This document shows positions 47,426-61,930 of a stretch of DNA of 64,000 nucleotides, piece after piece. Every line of letters begins with the position of its first letter. Position 1 is the first letter of the stretch. The translations under genes and the position numbers were made by a program. The notes under the pieces were generated by a model. The model saw nothing but the letters and a program-made list of their open reading frames with translations, searched no databases and had not been told where the DNA came from. The stretch is from assembly GCA_963924555.1 (NCBI GenBank), contig OZ004588.1:5270001-5334000 (forward strand). The letters run 5' to 3'. Source of the stretch: Crambe crambe. Its lineage: Eukaryota; Porifera; Demospongiae; Poecilosclerida; Crambeidae.

Positions 47426-47729
47426 TTTGACCTTGAAAGGATACCTATGTAGGAATATAACTGCATGCTATATAAAATTCACTTGTTGACTATCTGGTTA
47501 TTATTTACATGTAGGACAAGACTACTTTATATCAGATATGTTATTCATGTAATGTCACTAGGCAGCATCTCAAGTGATATTAGACTTTACTCAAGGGTCA
47601 CAAATCAAGGAGTGAACATGTGATACAAGATTACGTCATAAGTGAAATCACAATGATGATTACATAACAGTTAGTAATGATAAAAGTAATAATTAATGTT
47701 ACTGTCACACACCCCCTCCTCCAGTTAGA

Positions 47730-48440
47730 GCTTGCCCCGAGCTTACTTTCTTCCATAGTAGAGGGATGGTCAGATAACTAGGGTAACTCAGATTTAAGTG
47801 TACATGAATAATATCATCTTTTGAAGTGTAGACACATTTTCCTGCAATGCCGGTTGGAGTCACCTCAAAAACTCAATATAATTATAGGGTCCATGCCACA
47901 GACGAGATAACTTCTGAAACTTCCCGGACTCTTCTTGAGGAAATCGAAATAGCACTAGACCGCCAATCTTGAACTGCATAGGAGAACATTTATTCACCTT
48001 ATTATAGTACTTTTTGCAATGCTTCTGGGTTTTCTGGATTGACTGAGTATCTCAGTGAGTTCCTGTCGCATCGGTAGCCTGTCAGGTCAGCCCCTTCTAC
48101 CTCATTAGCAATGCAGCTTCAATAGGATAGCTACCATAAAGAAGGTAAGATGGCTTCTCGCCTGTTGCCTCATAGGCATCCCATGTAAATACTTGTCCCA
48201 CTGCTTCCCATAGACATCAACATGCTTGCATATCAGCGTCTTTAGAGTACGAGAGTACGATTAAACCTCTCGGTGAGGCCATCACACTGAAGATGGTATG
48301 CTGTAGTATTCAATTTCGTAATTCCAAGAAGACTGCATACATCGGTCATCAGGTAGGATAGCTGATTGGGTCCCTTCTCCGATAGTAGACTTTCTGGAAC
48401 ACCACACACATGATCTCAGCATCAGTATGTCCACTATTAA
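47730..48440 (-). pseudogene. Ty3/gypsy-like integrase remnant
   Basis: Reading the minus strand across several frames gives LLSEKGPNQLSYLMTDVC, LGITKLNTTAYHLQCDG and LTERFNRTL, the D...E part of a Ty3/gypsy integrase core, followed by LLYGSYPIEAAL and a C-terminal FPQEESGKFQKLSRLWHGPY. Stops and frameshifts interrupt it throughout. It sits between the outer and inner left terminal repeats of the large element, so it is probably a later insertion. Confidence 0.7.
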
Positions 48441-48945
48441 ACCATACAGCCTTTTGGTCAGGGATAGGGAAAACCCAAGGTCATCAGAATGATATTTGAT
48501 TTGATTATTTATTTGAAGAGAATAGCTGGGTAACTTGGTACATAGCTAGCTACAGCTACAGGCAAATTTCATGAGCTTCTTTTACAGAGGCCAAAAATCT
48601 GGTACAGATACCATAATTATACTGTGCAGTAGATATATAGTATCTATGCTGGTAGCCAGTAAGGCCATAATTAAGTAGAATCACCATGATTGCATCTAGA
48701 CTCAACTTCATGCGTAGCTAGCTAAGCTAGCTAGCTATCTACAAGCATAATAAGCACCTATGAAAAATCAGGTCTTACCATGCTCTTCTTTTTCTTCTTG
48801 ATGAAAAGAACTCCCTTTCTTACATTGAACATAGCTGCTTTCTCTCCAATAGCTCTCTTTTTGTCTTGACTACAGTCTGGTGGGTAGCGCTGCTCAGTTA
48901 TGTATAAGCTGATATGCCCGGATAACTTTTGGTAAAGGCGGTGTT

Positions 48946-49012
48946 GCAGTGATTTCTGTTTCCCCGGGTTGCGTGTTTCCCCGCACATATAACCCTAGGG
49001 AGGAATGTTTCC
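48946..49012. repeat. Inner terminal inverted repeat, left copy
   Basis: GGTGTTGCAGTGATTTCTGT through TATAACCCTAGGGAGGAATG and TTTCCCC matches the reverse complement of 63345-63413 with about two mismatches. Confidence 0.85.
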
Positions 49013-50300
49013 CCGCACATTGAGCACTGAACTGCGAAGATTCATTGCCGGCAGTGGTAAGTGTTTCCCCGGGTAGAATGTTTCCATCGCGAATAGCTAG
49101 CTATAGCTACGATCTGTATTATCTGCTAGTCTCTTGCAACGTAGCTAGTCAGTCGTTCCGTGTTGTAAGGGACATGACATGATAAACTAGCTAATTAACC
49201 AGCTAATAATAAGTATGAGCCACCCAACATGTGAAAGAACCAGCAGAGGAACATATTCACTTCCCTGATAAGGCCACACAAACACAAGACTTTCAGATTT
49301 CCATGAGGGAGGGAACCTGGTCACCATTCAATATTGTACTTTGGATAATCAAATGAATAAAATGTACCAATTTTTCAAATTTTTGTCTGAAATGCCTCAC
49401 TAAAAATTCAATATTTTGATGATGAGGGAGGTGACGATAAACTCTGCTCGGCCTAAGCGACATGTCCTGAATACTAAAGAAATTAGGGAACACCAAGTTC
49501 CCTCTACATCATAGCTAATAATTATCTCAACTGTGTTTCATTTAGTTTATGTATGTATGTCCAGCAATAAGTATCATCAGTCAGGGTTAGCTATGTCCTT
49601 TCTTTATGCAACCCAATTTTATTTTTTTCCCATATCAGTGCAGTATAATATTGGGGTGCCATTTGTATGTATCAAAACAAAGAAATAATAGGTGTCATTT
49701 AGCTAGTGCAGAAACCATTTTAATCGCTATAATGAGTTCAATAATCAGTGAAAAGCATAATAAGCTTGACTTTGAAGGAATTAATATAGCTATCCCTTTT
49801 CATACCTAAAATACTATAGGGACAGGGGCTACTAATTCGGGGTGGTGGTATATACTAACTCAGGACATGTACATACGTATCTTATGGGGAATTTTGGAGT
49901 CTATCTACAATTTCATAACCTGAGAGTCAACTCACTCGCTCTGCTCGCTCGTATACGTAGCTATACAGATTATAGTGAGAAATAACACTGAAATTACATA
50001 AAACAAAATTTTAGCTAAAGGTGCTTAAACAAATTTGATTTTTGTATATTCTGTCCGCTTCAGTTCTTTTGATTTCAAATCGTTCTTTAATGAGCTGGAT
50101 CATTGCCTATACAACAGTTAGTAACTAATACTATACTATACATCAATTTCATAGTTATCACCTCTGGCCATAGTATGAATTGTGCTATATGAAGACCCGT
50201 GATATTGTTTATCTGCTGCACATCGCATCACATCACATCGTCCATGAAGTGCTTTAAGATAATGTTCCACTTCAAATCCCTAAAAAAATTAGAGATAGTA
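49013..50300. other. Non-coding stretch inside the large element
   Basis: No exon with splice or family support was seen. Small frames (for example 49293-49496 minus, 49606-49809 plus) have no recognisable features. Confidence 0.5.
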
Positions 50301-50329
50301 GAATAATTATTAGCTAGCTATAATTATTA

Positions 50330-50800
50330 TGTACCAAGTCCACCAGCTCTATAGGCCACTGAGATGCTATTTTTTTTCTCTGTGCACGTGTAGGATATGT
50401 AGTGTATGAACTTGAAACTCTTCCTTCTATGATTCCTCTCCACAATTCCTGTCAATTAGCACCATTATAGTTTTGTATTAAATTTTAAATCAAATAGCTA
50501 CCTCATTTTCTTTGATCACCCTTCTCACAAATTCCCTTTTGAAGATACAGTGACTAATATTAATGAAAATATCAATGCTTTGCATATTACCATAAGATTA
50601 CTCCCCCTATTATACATACCTGTCTGAAGCAATAGGACCTTTTTTATCACGATAATACATTTTTGCTATATCCAGCCACCTGTCTTTTATGCTTCTTTTA
50701 TCAAAAGTGAAAATATCATCACTATCATAATTTGTTTGGTCTTCTTGGAAGGATGGGAATAGGAAGTTTGCTGGCAATACTGAATCACTTAAATCTAATG
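50330..50800 (-). CDS. Unrecognised exons, probably the 3' part of a transposon gene
   Basis: Minus-strand segments flanked by splice-like signals read FPSFQEDQTNYDSDD and KRSIKDRWLDIAKMYY (about 50800-50620, donor GTATGT), FKREFVRRVIKENE (about 50545-50500) and ELWRGIIEGRVSSSYTTYP (about 50450-50330). They follow the Ulp1-like exons in the same direction and may belong to the same gene or to a second element-encoded protein. I do not recognise a domain. Confidence 0.35.
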
Positions 50801-50994
50801 ATCAAAAGAGCTGAAAATCAGACTGATTATCATGATTTAAGTTCATTTTTTTGCAAAGACAGATACATGTAGTCTATTGACTATGCTGAAATTACCATTA
50901 GCTTTTGATCCTGACTCCTTGTTGGATTCACTTTGATTATCTGATTCACTTCTTTTGGACTCTGCTTATAATTATGATAGTTTATTGCCTTATT

Positions 50995-51622
50995 TTAATT
51001 ACATACAGAATCTACACCATTTTCCTTGAATTTGATGGGCATCAATTTCCCCTGTCTTAGCTCATTCTTCATCACCCTCCTTAAGTGAGGTATGTCGGCC
51101 TATTAGCTACAACAATAAAAAATATTAGTAGCAAATTTTGACCATACCATACCTGGCTGAAGGAAGGAACTTCATCTATTACTATGAAGCGAGCAGCCTG
51201 TAAGTAAGATATTATTCAGTACAGGGGGAAGATTATAGGGAGAGGGGGGAGGGGGACGTATGAATACAAAGTACATGGGTTGTTGTCTGAATCTGTGCAG
51301 GAATATGGTTTTGCACAACATTGCACTATTTTGTGTCAATCATTCAACTTACCATGCATATAAATACTCTACAGTCAGATGTATTAGTCTGTAATGGCAT
51401 ACATCCCATCTGTGCATGGTGAAACTCAATACTAGAATTGGAAAGCTCTAGAGAAGAGTCCATGTAGATCATTTTTCTTTCCTTTGGTTTTACAACCTGT
51501 GTAATAATGATGATTAATGTTGTATAATGAATTTTATTACTTACCACTAATATCCAGTGAGAACTGTGTATATTCCATGGAATTAAAATAATGTTGTTGT
51601 CAAAGCAATTTTTCTGGAAATT
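50995..51622 (-). pseudogene. Ulp1/C48-type cysteine protease exons of the transposon
   Basis: Exons about 51622-51545 and 51496-51353, separated by a 48-nt intron, then about 51196-51152 and 51105-51000. Together they give IILIPWNIHSSHWILV (catalytic His), ERKMIYMDSSL (Asp), QTNTSDCRVFICM (Gln and Cys), FSQ and ADIPHLRRVMKNELRQGK. This order is that of Ulp1/SENP-type proteases, which cleave ubiquitin-like proteins and occur in several eukaryotic transposon groups. The Gly that normally follows the catalytic Cys is Arg here (DCR instead of DCG). Exon starts are approximate. It may be inactive. Confidence 0.65.
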
Positions 51623-52486
51623 ATAATATCTGACATCAGAATTCAAATTCAAAGAATAAGAGCAGTAGAGAGCTGCAGCTAGTCATCTCACCTTAGCATC
51701 AGAAGCACTCTCATCAACAATAAGTGAAAAATATTTGTTGATAATCTACGAGCAAACGAGCCCTTTTATCATCATGCATGCATTTGATAATGCATTCACA
51801 TTATTTACCACATCATCCAGCCATTCACTATCATTTAATCTCCATAAGCTTGATTCTAACAGCGAGTCACTGAAAGATGAAACAATCTACAAAGATAACG
51901 AAAGCACTCAGTTCTCCTGCGAAATGTGTTATCATTATTCAGAAACTTAGCTATCATTATGATCACTAGCTATACCTTCATTTCCTCCTCAATGCTGAAG
52001 TCCTATTAAATGATACGCAATGATGACAAGTATAACTGTTATGTATACATTATGATTTACCTTTAATTCCATTTGTAAATTACTGACATCAGTTTTCAAA
52101 ATATGTACCTGAATGTATGTTGTGTAGGTTGTAGAAAGTATTAAATCGTGGTAGCTATAGAGAGGTAATTCTTACTGATATTTGAGGAGTAGAGTAGAGA
52201 ATGATTACAACATTCCTCTGCATAGAATTAATACTCATTATTGATTCATGAAATTAATGTGATTCTAGTGTATACCTGAATATAAGTAGACTCAATAACA
52301 CTACTTTCTACTTCTGAAACTTGTACATCATTGAAGTGGATTAAAGTATCTTGCTGAGTCAGAGTGTAAGCAGTGAGAAATGAAAACTATCATAGTCTAT
52401 AGGTAGCTTATTTGGTGAAAACTTACAATGTCCACTTTTTGTTGTGGTACCATGATGCAACTAAAAAAAACAACTATTTTCATAAT

Positions 52487-52689
<203 letters not shown>

Positions 52690-53639
52690 CACTATAAAAC
52701 CTTGTAGGTCATATTGAATCTCATGACCATTATCAAGCTTCACATTCATTTTCCTGGAATGCAGAAGAATAATAGCTGGTGGCAATACTATAATGGCATA
52801 GAGTTTCACCTTTGGATGGTGACTGGCCTGTTTGATCTTTTTGGGGGGCCTGACCTCTTTCTGCCAAACAGTGTCCTTTTACAAGTGATAAAAATGTACT
52901 TAGGGGCATTTTTAAGTTTTGAGGTCACATATATTCCTCCTGGCTTGAAACAGTTCGTGCACCTTCTTTATCCAGAATATTATTACAGCCATAGTAGTTA
53001 TAATTATAGATATTAATACCTGTCATTAGGTCCTTTGGTGACTCTTTCAAGGTCATAATTTGTGGTAATCAGATCCTTTACTGCAATATCTTCACGAGAT
53101 TTACCAAGAGAGCAATATAAAATATTATGTTCTTCCACTCCAACATCACTGAACTGATAAGAAATAAACATGTATCATATGTAGCTAGGGCAAGAAATGA
53201 CTTAGAATAGGTGAAACAGTCACAGTCATTATGAGTATACCTTTTTGGTTCCTCCATTATGGCAAGAAGTGCAATATGACTGACTTAAATATGAGAAGGT
53301 AAGGAGTGCATCTTCCTGCATAAAAATGAAATTGAGAGCTCCATAGTTTCATTATTAATCTAGATAGTATCAGTGTGTTAAACTACTTACGTTAATACAT
53401 TCTGTCAATTTGTTTATTAAGCACTGCAAACCTTCAGCAGCATCCTGTTGTGCAGAACCAACTAGGCTACTCTTGAGCATGGACTAGAAGAAAAATTGTT
53501 TAAGTAATAATGTAGAAAATTAATAACGATTTCAGATTTTGTACCTTTAAGCATAGAATATTCACTGATTGATGCATGTCCAATGACTTACAGATATCAC
53601 AATACTCAACCTGGACTTCATTGGTGCTTCTCATACCTT

Positions 53640-54070
53640 TTGGTATCATATTTTATAGCTAGTTACATCATGGTATTTGCAGAACGTACCATGGAGGAAG
53701 TGATGAATATTTGTTCCATTTATTAATAACTGTATGCATGATATCAACCAACAACTGTTCTCTTTGTTGGTAATTCCACAGTATTTTTTCTGGTTGAGTT
53801 GGGAGTGAAGGTGGAGGAAGTTTATTAGTTAACCTTCACTTACCACATTGCTTAACGTAAGTTTTTCTTCAGAGATGGCACAGAATTTCTTTGCAGGAGG
53901 GGGAAGTTCATAAACTTCCTCTTTAGTAGCAATAGTAGTAGCTGCAGCAACAGCAGGGGGAGGAGGAGGAGGAGGAGGAGGAGGAATTTCAGATTTTGGA
54001 CATGAAGGAATGCCTTCAATTTTAATAAGAAAGCTATGACCCCATGGAACTGTTGTATCATACATAACAC
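53640..54070 (-). CDS. Proline-rich exon candidate, unknown function
   Basis: A minus-strand frame read from 54065 contains HSFLIKIEGIPSCPKSE, then a run of prolines and EEVYELPPPAKKFCAISEEK before a stop at 53829. A GGA/GGC-rich microsatellite creates the proline run. It lies between the integrase and Ulp1 exons on the same strand and may be a linker region of the transposon protein. Support is weak. Confidence 0.3.
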
Positions 54071-54173
54071 TTTAGCTTTTGATATGGGTCCAACTATAAA
54101 TTATTTAACACCCTTGTATTATTAGCTAGTGAAATTAACTGTAGTAAGATATGCTCTATGGCATCATTATTAC

Positions 54174-55850
<1,677 letters not shown>

Positions 55851-56569
55851 TCATGGCCCTATCCCTACATCTACACAGAAGACAGGACAATGTATAATAA
55901 TCTAAAATTCATTCTATAACATCAACAAAAAATAATTTCAAAAATTGACTTTTGTTCTAGTTTTTCAACATAATAATAATCAGATCGGCGTACTGACTAA
56001 CTGGCTATAGTTGTCACAATTATAACATGGCGATTAGATGGAGCGGTACTTAGAGGCTGATCTTTTGCTATTCGTTTTCACTAAGGTTATACTTCACAAT
56101 TCAGTGGTATCTTACAGATAGAGTATCTATATTATCTATGGTGGTATAGATGCACTAGCTACTTTTCATCCGCCATTTTGAAGCCTGTGGTGCGTATTAC
56201 GTAGTATTACGTAAAATGCAATGCGCGCGCGTTGCACGCGCACGTGCTAGCTTCTTTTGAAGTGCAGCTGCTTTTAAAGTGCAATCCTTCTACCTCTGAA
56301 TCAAAAAATTAAGTAACAGTCACTCTTCTGAGACACAAGGTCAAGGTCTTCTGCTGTTTGTTCAACAAGGTATGTTATACTCACTCTTTCCTTTGTTTGA
56401 CTCCTGAGTCCAGTGCTTCTTTTCATTTTATAATCAGCTGCTTGCAACTTTGGAACTGTTTCCTTACAATTCTAGTGCTCTGCAGCTATTTGTACAAAAA
56501 ATGTGTTCAGTGTCAACCATATTCACTCTTTCATAAGTGTTTCTTTCTCTGACTACGTAGCACTATCAG

Positions 56570-57480
56570 TTTGGAACTACTCCACTGATCTCAACCAGTG
56601 CCACCTCCAGCTGCACACCCCCTCCCAAAAGGTAAGCAACTAACTAGCTATACATAACACATATCACGATCTTACAATTACATCATCCAGTGCCACCTCC
56701 CTTTGCACACCCCCTCCCAGAAGGTAAGTAACTATTTCATTACTCATACAATTACATCATCCAGTGCCACCTCCAGCTGTGCGCCCCACCTCCCATTGCA
56801 CACCCCCTCCCAGAAGGTAAGTAAGTAACGATAACAATTTCATTACTCATACAATTACATCATCCAGTGCCACCTCCAGCTGTGCGCCCCCTCCCAGAAG
56901 GTAAAGAATTATACATAGATAACATATTTCATTACTCTTATATCCAGTGCCACCTCCAGCTGCGCACCCCCTCCCAGAAGGTAAGCAGCTATAGATAACA
57001 CATTTCATTACTCTTACAATTACGTCATCCAGTACCACCTACTGCACGCCCCCTCGGCCTCCCAGAAGGTAAGCAACTATAAATAAAACATTTCATGATC
57101 TTACGATTACATCATCCAGTGCCACCTCCAGCTGCGCACCCCCTCCCAGAAGGTAAGCAACTAACTATAGATAGCATCTTACAATTACTTCATCCAGTGC
57201 CACTTCCAACTGCACACCCTCACCCAGGGTGGAGGGCTAGGGCCAGGGCCAGGCGCAGAGGGAGGGGTGTTCGATTCTGCCCGTTCCCATGTGAGTACAT
57301 ACTTAACCATTTTCCACCAACACATTATATAACATGTATCACCATAATCTTTAATTCCAGACCCTAATATGTATCGAGGAAACTGTAAGTAATATAAAAC
57401 ATTACAAAATCACTTAGCTATATATAGCTACTTGTCTTTTCCAGTGCATTTCCACTATCATCAAAAATAAAAAGTAAGTC
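56570..57480 (+). CDS. Tandem array of proline-rich exons, unknown product
   Basis: Seven near-identical segments start after CATCCAG or AACCAG and end at AGAAG|GTAAG: 56599-56631 (probably the end of an exon from 56573), 56691-56723, about 56764-56815, 56868-56900, 56948-56980, 57033-57068 and 57120-57152. Most are 33 nt (one 36, one about 52). In phase 1 each encodes PPPAAHPLPE or a variant. A longer last relative, 57198-57290, continues as GWRARARRRGRGVRFCPFP, then 57361-57384 reads YPNMYRGN, and the next exon (about 57445) soon stops. Introns are 40-70 nt. No ATG-bearing first exon was identified; GTATGT near 56370 may be the donor of an upstream exon. Confidence 0.55.
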
Positions 57481-58440
57481 ACGCACTCAAACACTATAAA
57501 ACATTTCATTTGTATCTAAATACTTGCAGAAATTCTCTAACTCAAGGCAAGCATAAAGCTGCTATAGCTTGGCTCTATTGCTTTATAGATATATATCTCG
57601 CGATCACGTACACAAACAGCAGATCTCTATACTAAGCTTCTGCACAAAATCCTGCTACATCAAATGTGCATGCGCATCACAAATTGCTACTCTCATTTGC
57701 TCATTCCCCATATCCTTCCTCGTGCAAGACAACCAAACCTCAACACTCATTTGCACTCCACATGCTCATCCCTCATACCCTCCTCCCTCATATGCAAGAC
57801 AACAAAAGCTCAACAACTATTATTGATTCATTTCCTTCTGCTCCTCCACTCTAATGTTTTCACTCCTCAGTACTGTATTCACTACAGATACTCCTCCTTC
57901 ATGTCAGTCATACTCTCCTCCCTCAAGACAACAAAACATTCTTCACTCCTACGTATGCTTGCAAACAATAAACCCTCAGCACACATGCATGAGAGGGTAC
58001 TCTCAATAAAAAAACTGCCCAACCACTCCTTATTGCACATGCCCCCACATATTAGTTGAAAAAAAAAACAAAAAAAAAACAACAAAAACACCAATAGCTA
58101 ATTAGCTAAGTGTCCAGCCATTCATTTCTTCCAGGTTCTTCACTACTGCACCTTCTCGTTCTGAAACCTCCTCATCAGTCAATCATCCCTGAGGAATATA
58201 ACATTCAAAATTAATCATTCAGCTTTTCTTAGCAAGGGAATGCATATAATTAGCTATTTGCAAACCATAGGTGCAGGGTATGAAGGAATAACCACTTCTT
58301 ATGAATATGAATAATACACAAATATTGTTAATAATCTTCCATATCCAGTGCTATGTACTTACCAAATTAAGAACATTTCAGAAAATATATTTTTAAATAT
58401 TATCAATTTATAATAGCAAATTACAAAGAAAAAGAATGGA
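57481..58440. other. Non-coding stretch inside the large element
   Basis: C/T-rich on the plus strand (repeated CTCATTTGC, CTCCTCC), with an A-rich run at 58050-58090. The overlapping frames are low-complexity and have no family features. Confidence 0.5.
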
Positions 58441-58442
58441 AA

Positions 58443-58960
58443 CAAGTGCAAAAAATTTCTTCTAAATAAAAAGTGAAGTAGGGATAGCCATAAAATTTAG
58501 CTGCATTCCTATCACTCCTACCCCTCCTAATTTCAATATCCATGCCCATATATATACCCAACTTATGTAAATCCCTACTCTTCACTCCCCCTTCAGCAAT
58601 AAGTGAGTCAAGTAATCCCTTACCCATACCCATCACCAAACTCAAGAATCACAGCAATCATATTATTACAAAACTACTACTCCTACTTCACTCCTAAGGA
58701 GGCCTAGGAGTGAAGTAGGAGTAGTAGTTTTGTAATAATATGATTGCTGTGATTCTTGAGTTTGGTGATGGGTATGGGTAAGGGATTACTTGACTCACTT
58801 ATTGCTGAAGGGGGAGTGAAGAGTAGGGATTTACATAAGTTGGGTATATATATGGGCATGGATATTGAAATTAGGAGGGGTAGGAGTGATAGGAATGCAG
58901 CTAAATTTTATGGCTATCCCTACTTCACTTTTTATTTAGAAGAAATTTTTTGCACTTACT
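58443..58960. repeat. Near-perfect ~500-bp palindrome
   Basis: Left arm from AAGTGCAAAAAATTTCTTC to the centre CTCCTAAGGAGGCCTAGGAG at about 58698, and right arm its complement ending GAAGAAATTTTTTGCACTT. Arms are about 250 bp each with only a few bases of spacer and no mismatch that I can see. The same 60-codon frame (MSLVMGMGKGLLDS...) therefore appears on both strands; there is no evidence that it is a protein. Confidence 0.9.
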
Positions 58961-59519
58961 TGTTAATATAAAGGTACAGAGCTTCATATTGTTTATCATC
59001 CATGTTTGAAGGATAGATGAAAGCCAAATCAGAAGATAGATTTTTTCGTCCCACTAGCTATAGAACTTTACAATAAACTGACTACAACTAGATTGCTCCT
59101 ATTTATATAAAAATCACCAAGACAAGAAAAAACATGCACCGAGTGTAAAGACAAGAAAAGACATGCACAAAACCAAAACCACTACAAGGATTACATAGTG
59201 CACAAACAGCACAAATCAAGAAACAAGAAAAAACTTGTCCAAAGCTGGCCACACAGCAACTGTTGTTGTTGTTGTTGCTGTTGTTTTACTCAGTGGTGGG
59301 TGTGGTCACACAAGTAGGCGTGGTCGACCTTGCATATGGATTGAAACTGAGCATGCTCAGTCATAGTTACTCATGCATGCATGAGAGGGCCCTAGGGAAG
59401 AATGCTTATATGGGATGGTTGCGGACACTTAAGAAATTAAAATTGAGAAAAATTAGACCTTATAATATACTTTTGCTTCAACATCAATTTCGTTCACTTC
59501 ACCTTAGGTTTCTTTTAGT

Positions 59520-61575
59520 GAAGGAATAAGCAGGGGAAACACATATCCCTGATCAGTGATATGTGTTCCCCTGACATGAAATTTGCAGCAAAGATACAGA
59601 TACCCTGATATTATAGCTTATACCTCTTAGAAATAAGCAGGAAAATATATCCCTGATCAGAGCAAAGGGATTATACATCAGTATGTCAGGGGAACACATA
59701 TCACTCCCTTCATGAAACCTCGGGTAAGATTTACCTCATGTCAGGCAAGGGTATACACTGATCAGGAATGTACGTATAATGTCAGGGGAATGCATATGTT
59801 TCCCTTGCTAATTCCTTCACTAAATTCAAGTGAGGTATTTATTGCACATTCATGCTTTGAATAATATTATCATGACTTATTACATGGTGGCAATATTTCA
59901 AGAGGCCATAGGCTGAGTGGAATATTATGCCCAACCAAGGGTAAGTAATAAATCTGATATTCAGCAAAATAATGATCAGGAATATAACTATGATCTCTTT
60001 GCTGCCAACTTCGTGTCAAGGGAACGCATATATCACTGATCAGGGATATGTGTTTCCCCTGCTTATTTCTTCACAAAAGAAACCTCTGGTGAATATTACC
60101 TTACATATGTCAGGGTAATCCCTTTGCTGCAAATTTCATGTCATGGGAACGCATATCGATAATAATTGTGTTTCCCCTGCTTATTCCTTCACTAAAAGAA
60201 ACCTCTGGTGAGGAATAATTGATTTTACCTTATGTCAGGAAAGGGTACACTGATCAGGGATGTGTATTTCCTTTGCTGCAAATTTCATGTCAGGGGAACG
60301 CATATCACTGATCAGGGATATATGTTTCCCCTGCTTATTTCTTCACTAAAAGAAACCTCAGGTGAAGTATAATTGATTTTACCTTATGTCAGGCAAAGGT
60401 ACACTGATCAGGAATGTGTATTCCCTTTGCTGTAAATTTCATATCAGGGGAACGCATATCACTGATCAGGGATATGTGTTTCCCGCCCTGCTTATTTCTT
60501 CACTAAAAGAAACCTCAGGTGAAGTATAATTGATTTTACCTTATGTCAGGCAAGGGTACACTGATCAGGAATGTGTATTCCCTTTGCTGCAAATTTCATA
60601 TCAGGGGAACACATATCACTGATCAGGGATATCTGTTTCCCCTGCTTATTTCTTCACTAAAAGAAACCTCAGGTGAAGTATAATTGATTTTACCTTATGT
60701 CAGGCAAGGGTACACTGATCAGGAATGTGTATTCCCTTTGCTGCAAATTTCATATCAGGGGAACGCATATCACTGATCAGGGATATCTGTTTCCCCTGCT
60801 TATTTCTTCACTAAAAGTAACCTCTGGTGAGGAATAATTTTTTACCTTACATGTCAGGGTATACTGATCAGGAATGTATAGTATATTCCCTTCACTGCAA
60901 ATTTCATGTCAGGGGAACAAATATCACTGATCAGGGATATGTGTTCCCCCTGCTTATTCCTTCACTAAACGAAACCTTTGGTGAGGAATACGTAATTGAT
61001 TTTTTACCTTACATATGTCGGGGTATACTGATCAGGAATGTATAATCCCTTTGCTGTATCATGGCCACATATCACTGATCAGGGATATGTGTTTCCCCCG
61101 CTTATTCCTTCACTAAAAGAAAGCTCTGGTGAGGAATATTGCCTTACGTATGTCAGGGTATATTAATCAGGAATGTATAATCCTTTCGCTGGAAATTTCA
61201 TGTCAGGGGAACGCATATCACTGATCAGGGATATGTGTTTCCCCTGCTTATTCCTTCACTAAAAGAACCTCAGGTAAGGTATAGAGTCTAATTGATTTTA
61301 CCTTGTGTCAGGCAAGGGTACACTGATCAGGAATATGTATTCCCTTTGCTGCAACTTTCATATCAGGGGAACACATATCACTGATCAGGGATATGTGTTT
61401 CCCCTGCTTATTTCTTCACTAAAAGAAACCTCAGGTTAGGTATAATTGATGTCAGGCAAGGGTACGGAATGTGTATTCCCTTTGCTGCAAATTTCATATC
61501 AGGGGAACGCATATCACTGATCGGGGATATCTTTCCCCTGCTTATTTCTTCACTAAAAGTAACCTCTGGTGAGGT
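59520..61575. repeat. ~160-bp satellite array, first block
   Basis: About twelve units containing CACTGATCAGGGATATGTGT, TTCCCCTGCTTATT, CTTCACTAAAAGAAACCTC, TTACCTTATGTCAGGCAAGG and TTTGCTGCAAATTTCATGTC. Units vary from about 120 to 190 bp by indels. TGATCA palindromes recur twice per unit. No coding potential. Confidence 0.9.
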
Positions 61576-61675
61576 TTTTTCTTCTTTTTTTTTTAAACAG
61601 GTGTAAATTCAACTTCAGGATCAGAAGTTTTTTTTCTAGAACAAACAAATACCAAGAAGAAAGCTAGTGGAAAAC

Positions 61676-61699
61676 AAAAACAAAAACGATAACATGACT

Positions 61700-61731
<32 letters not shown>

Positions 61732-61735
61732 GAGT
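61676..61735. repeat. (AAT)n microsatellite with flanking A-rich sequence
   Basis: Short AAT tract within the segment interrupting the satellite, next to T-rich and A-rich runs. Confidence 0.85.
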
Positions 61736-61930
61736 TCTAGATACAAAAATGAGATGGGAATCCGGAAACGGAGAATCAATAATGAAATGCCAACAAAAAA
61801 ACAAAAAAATAAACAAACGAACAAACAAAAAAACTATAATATGGTTAAAGTTAATAAGTCCCCAGCACAGCAGAAACATTGCCTCTTTGTATCTCTATGG
61901 ACAATCTCTGCACTAAATAAAAGTAAGACT

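Noticed and set aside
58421-58971. Identical 60-plus-codon frames on both strands
   Set aside because: A consequence of the palindrome; no family features, splice sites or codon evidence.
59520-61575. Recursive-splice-like CCTCAGGTGAAG motifs in the satellite
   Set aside because: The motif recurs, but there is no transcript or flanking gene to make it meaningful; probably chance within a satellite unit.
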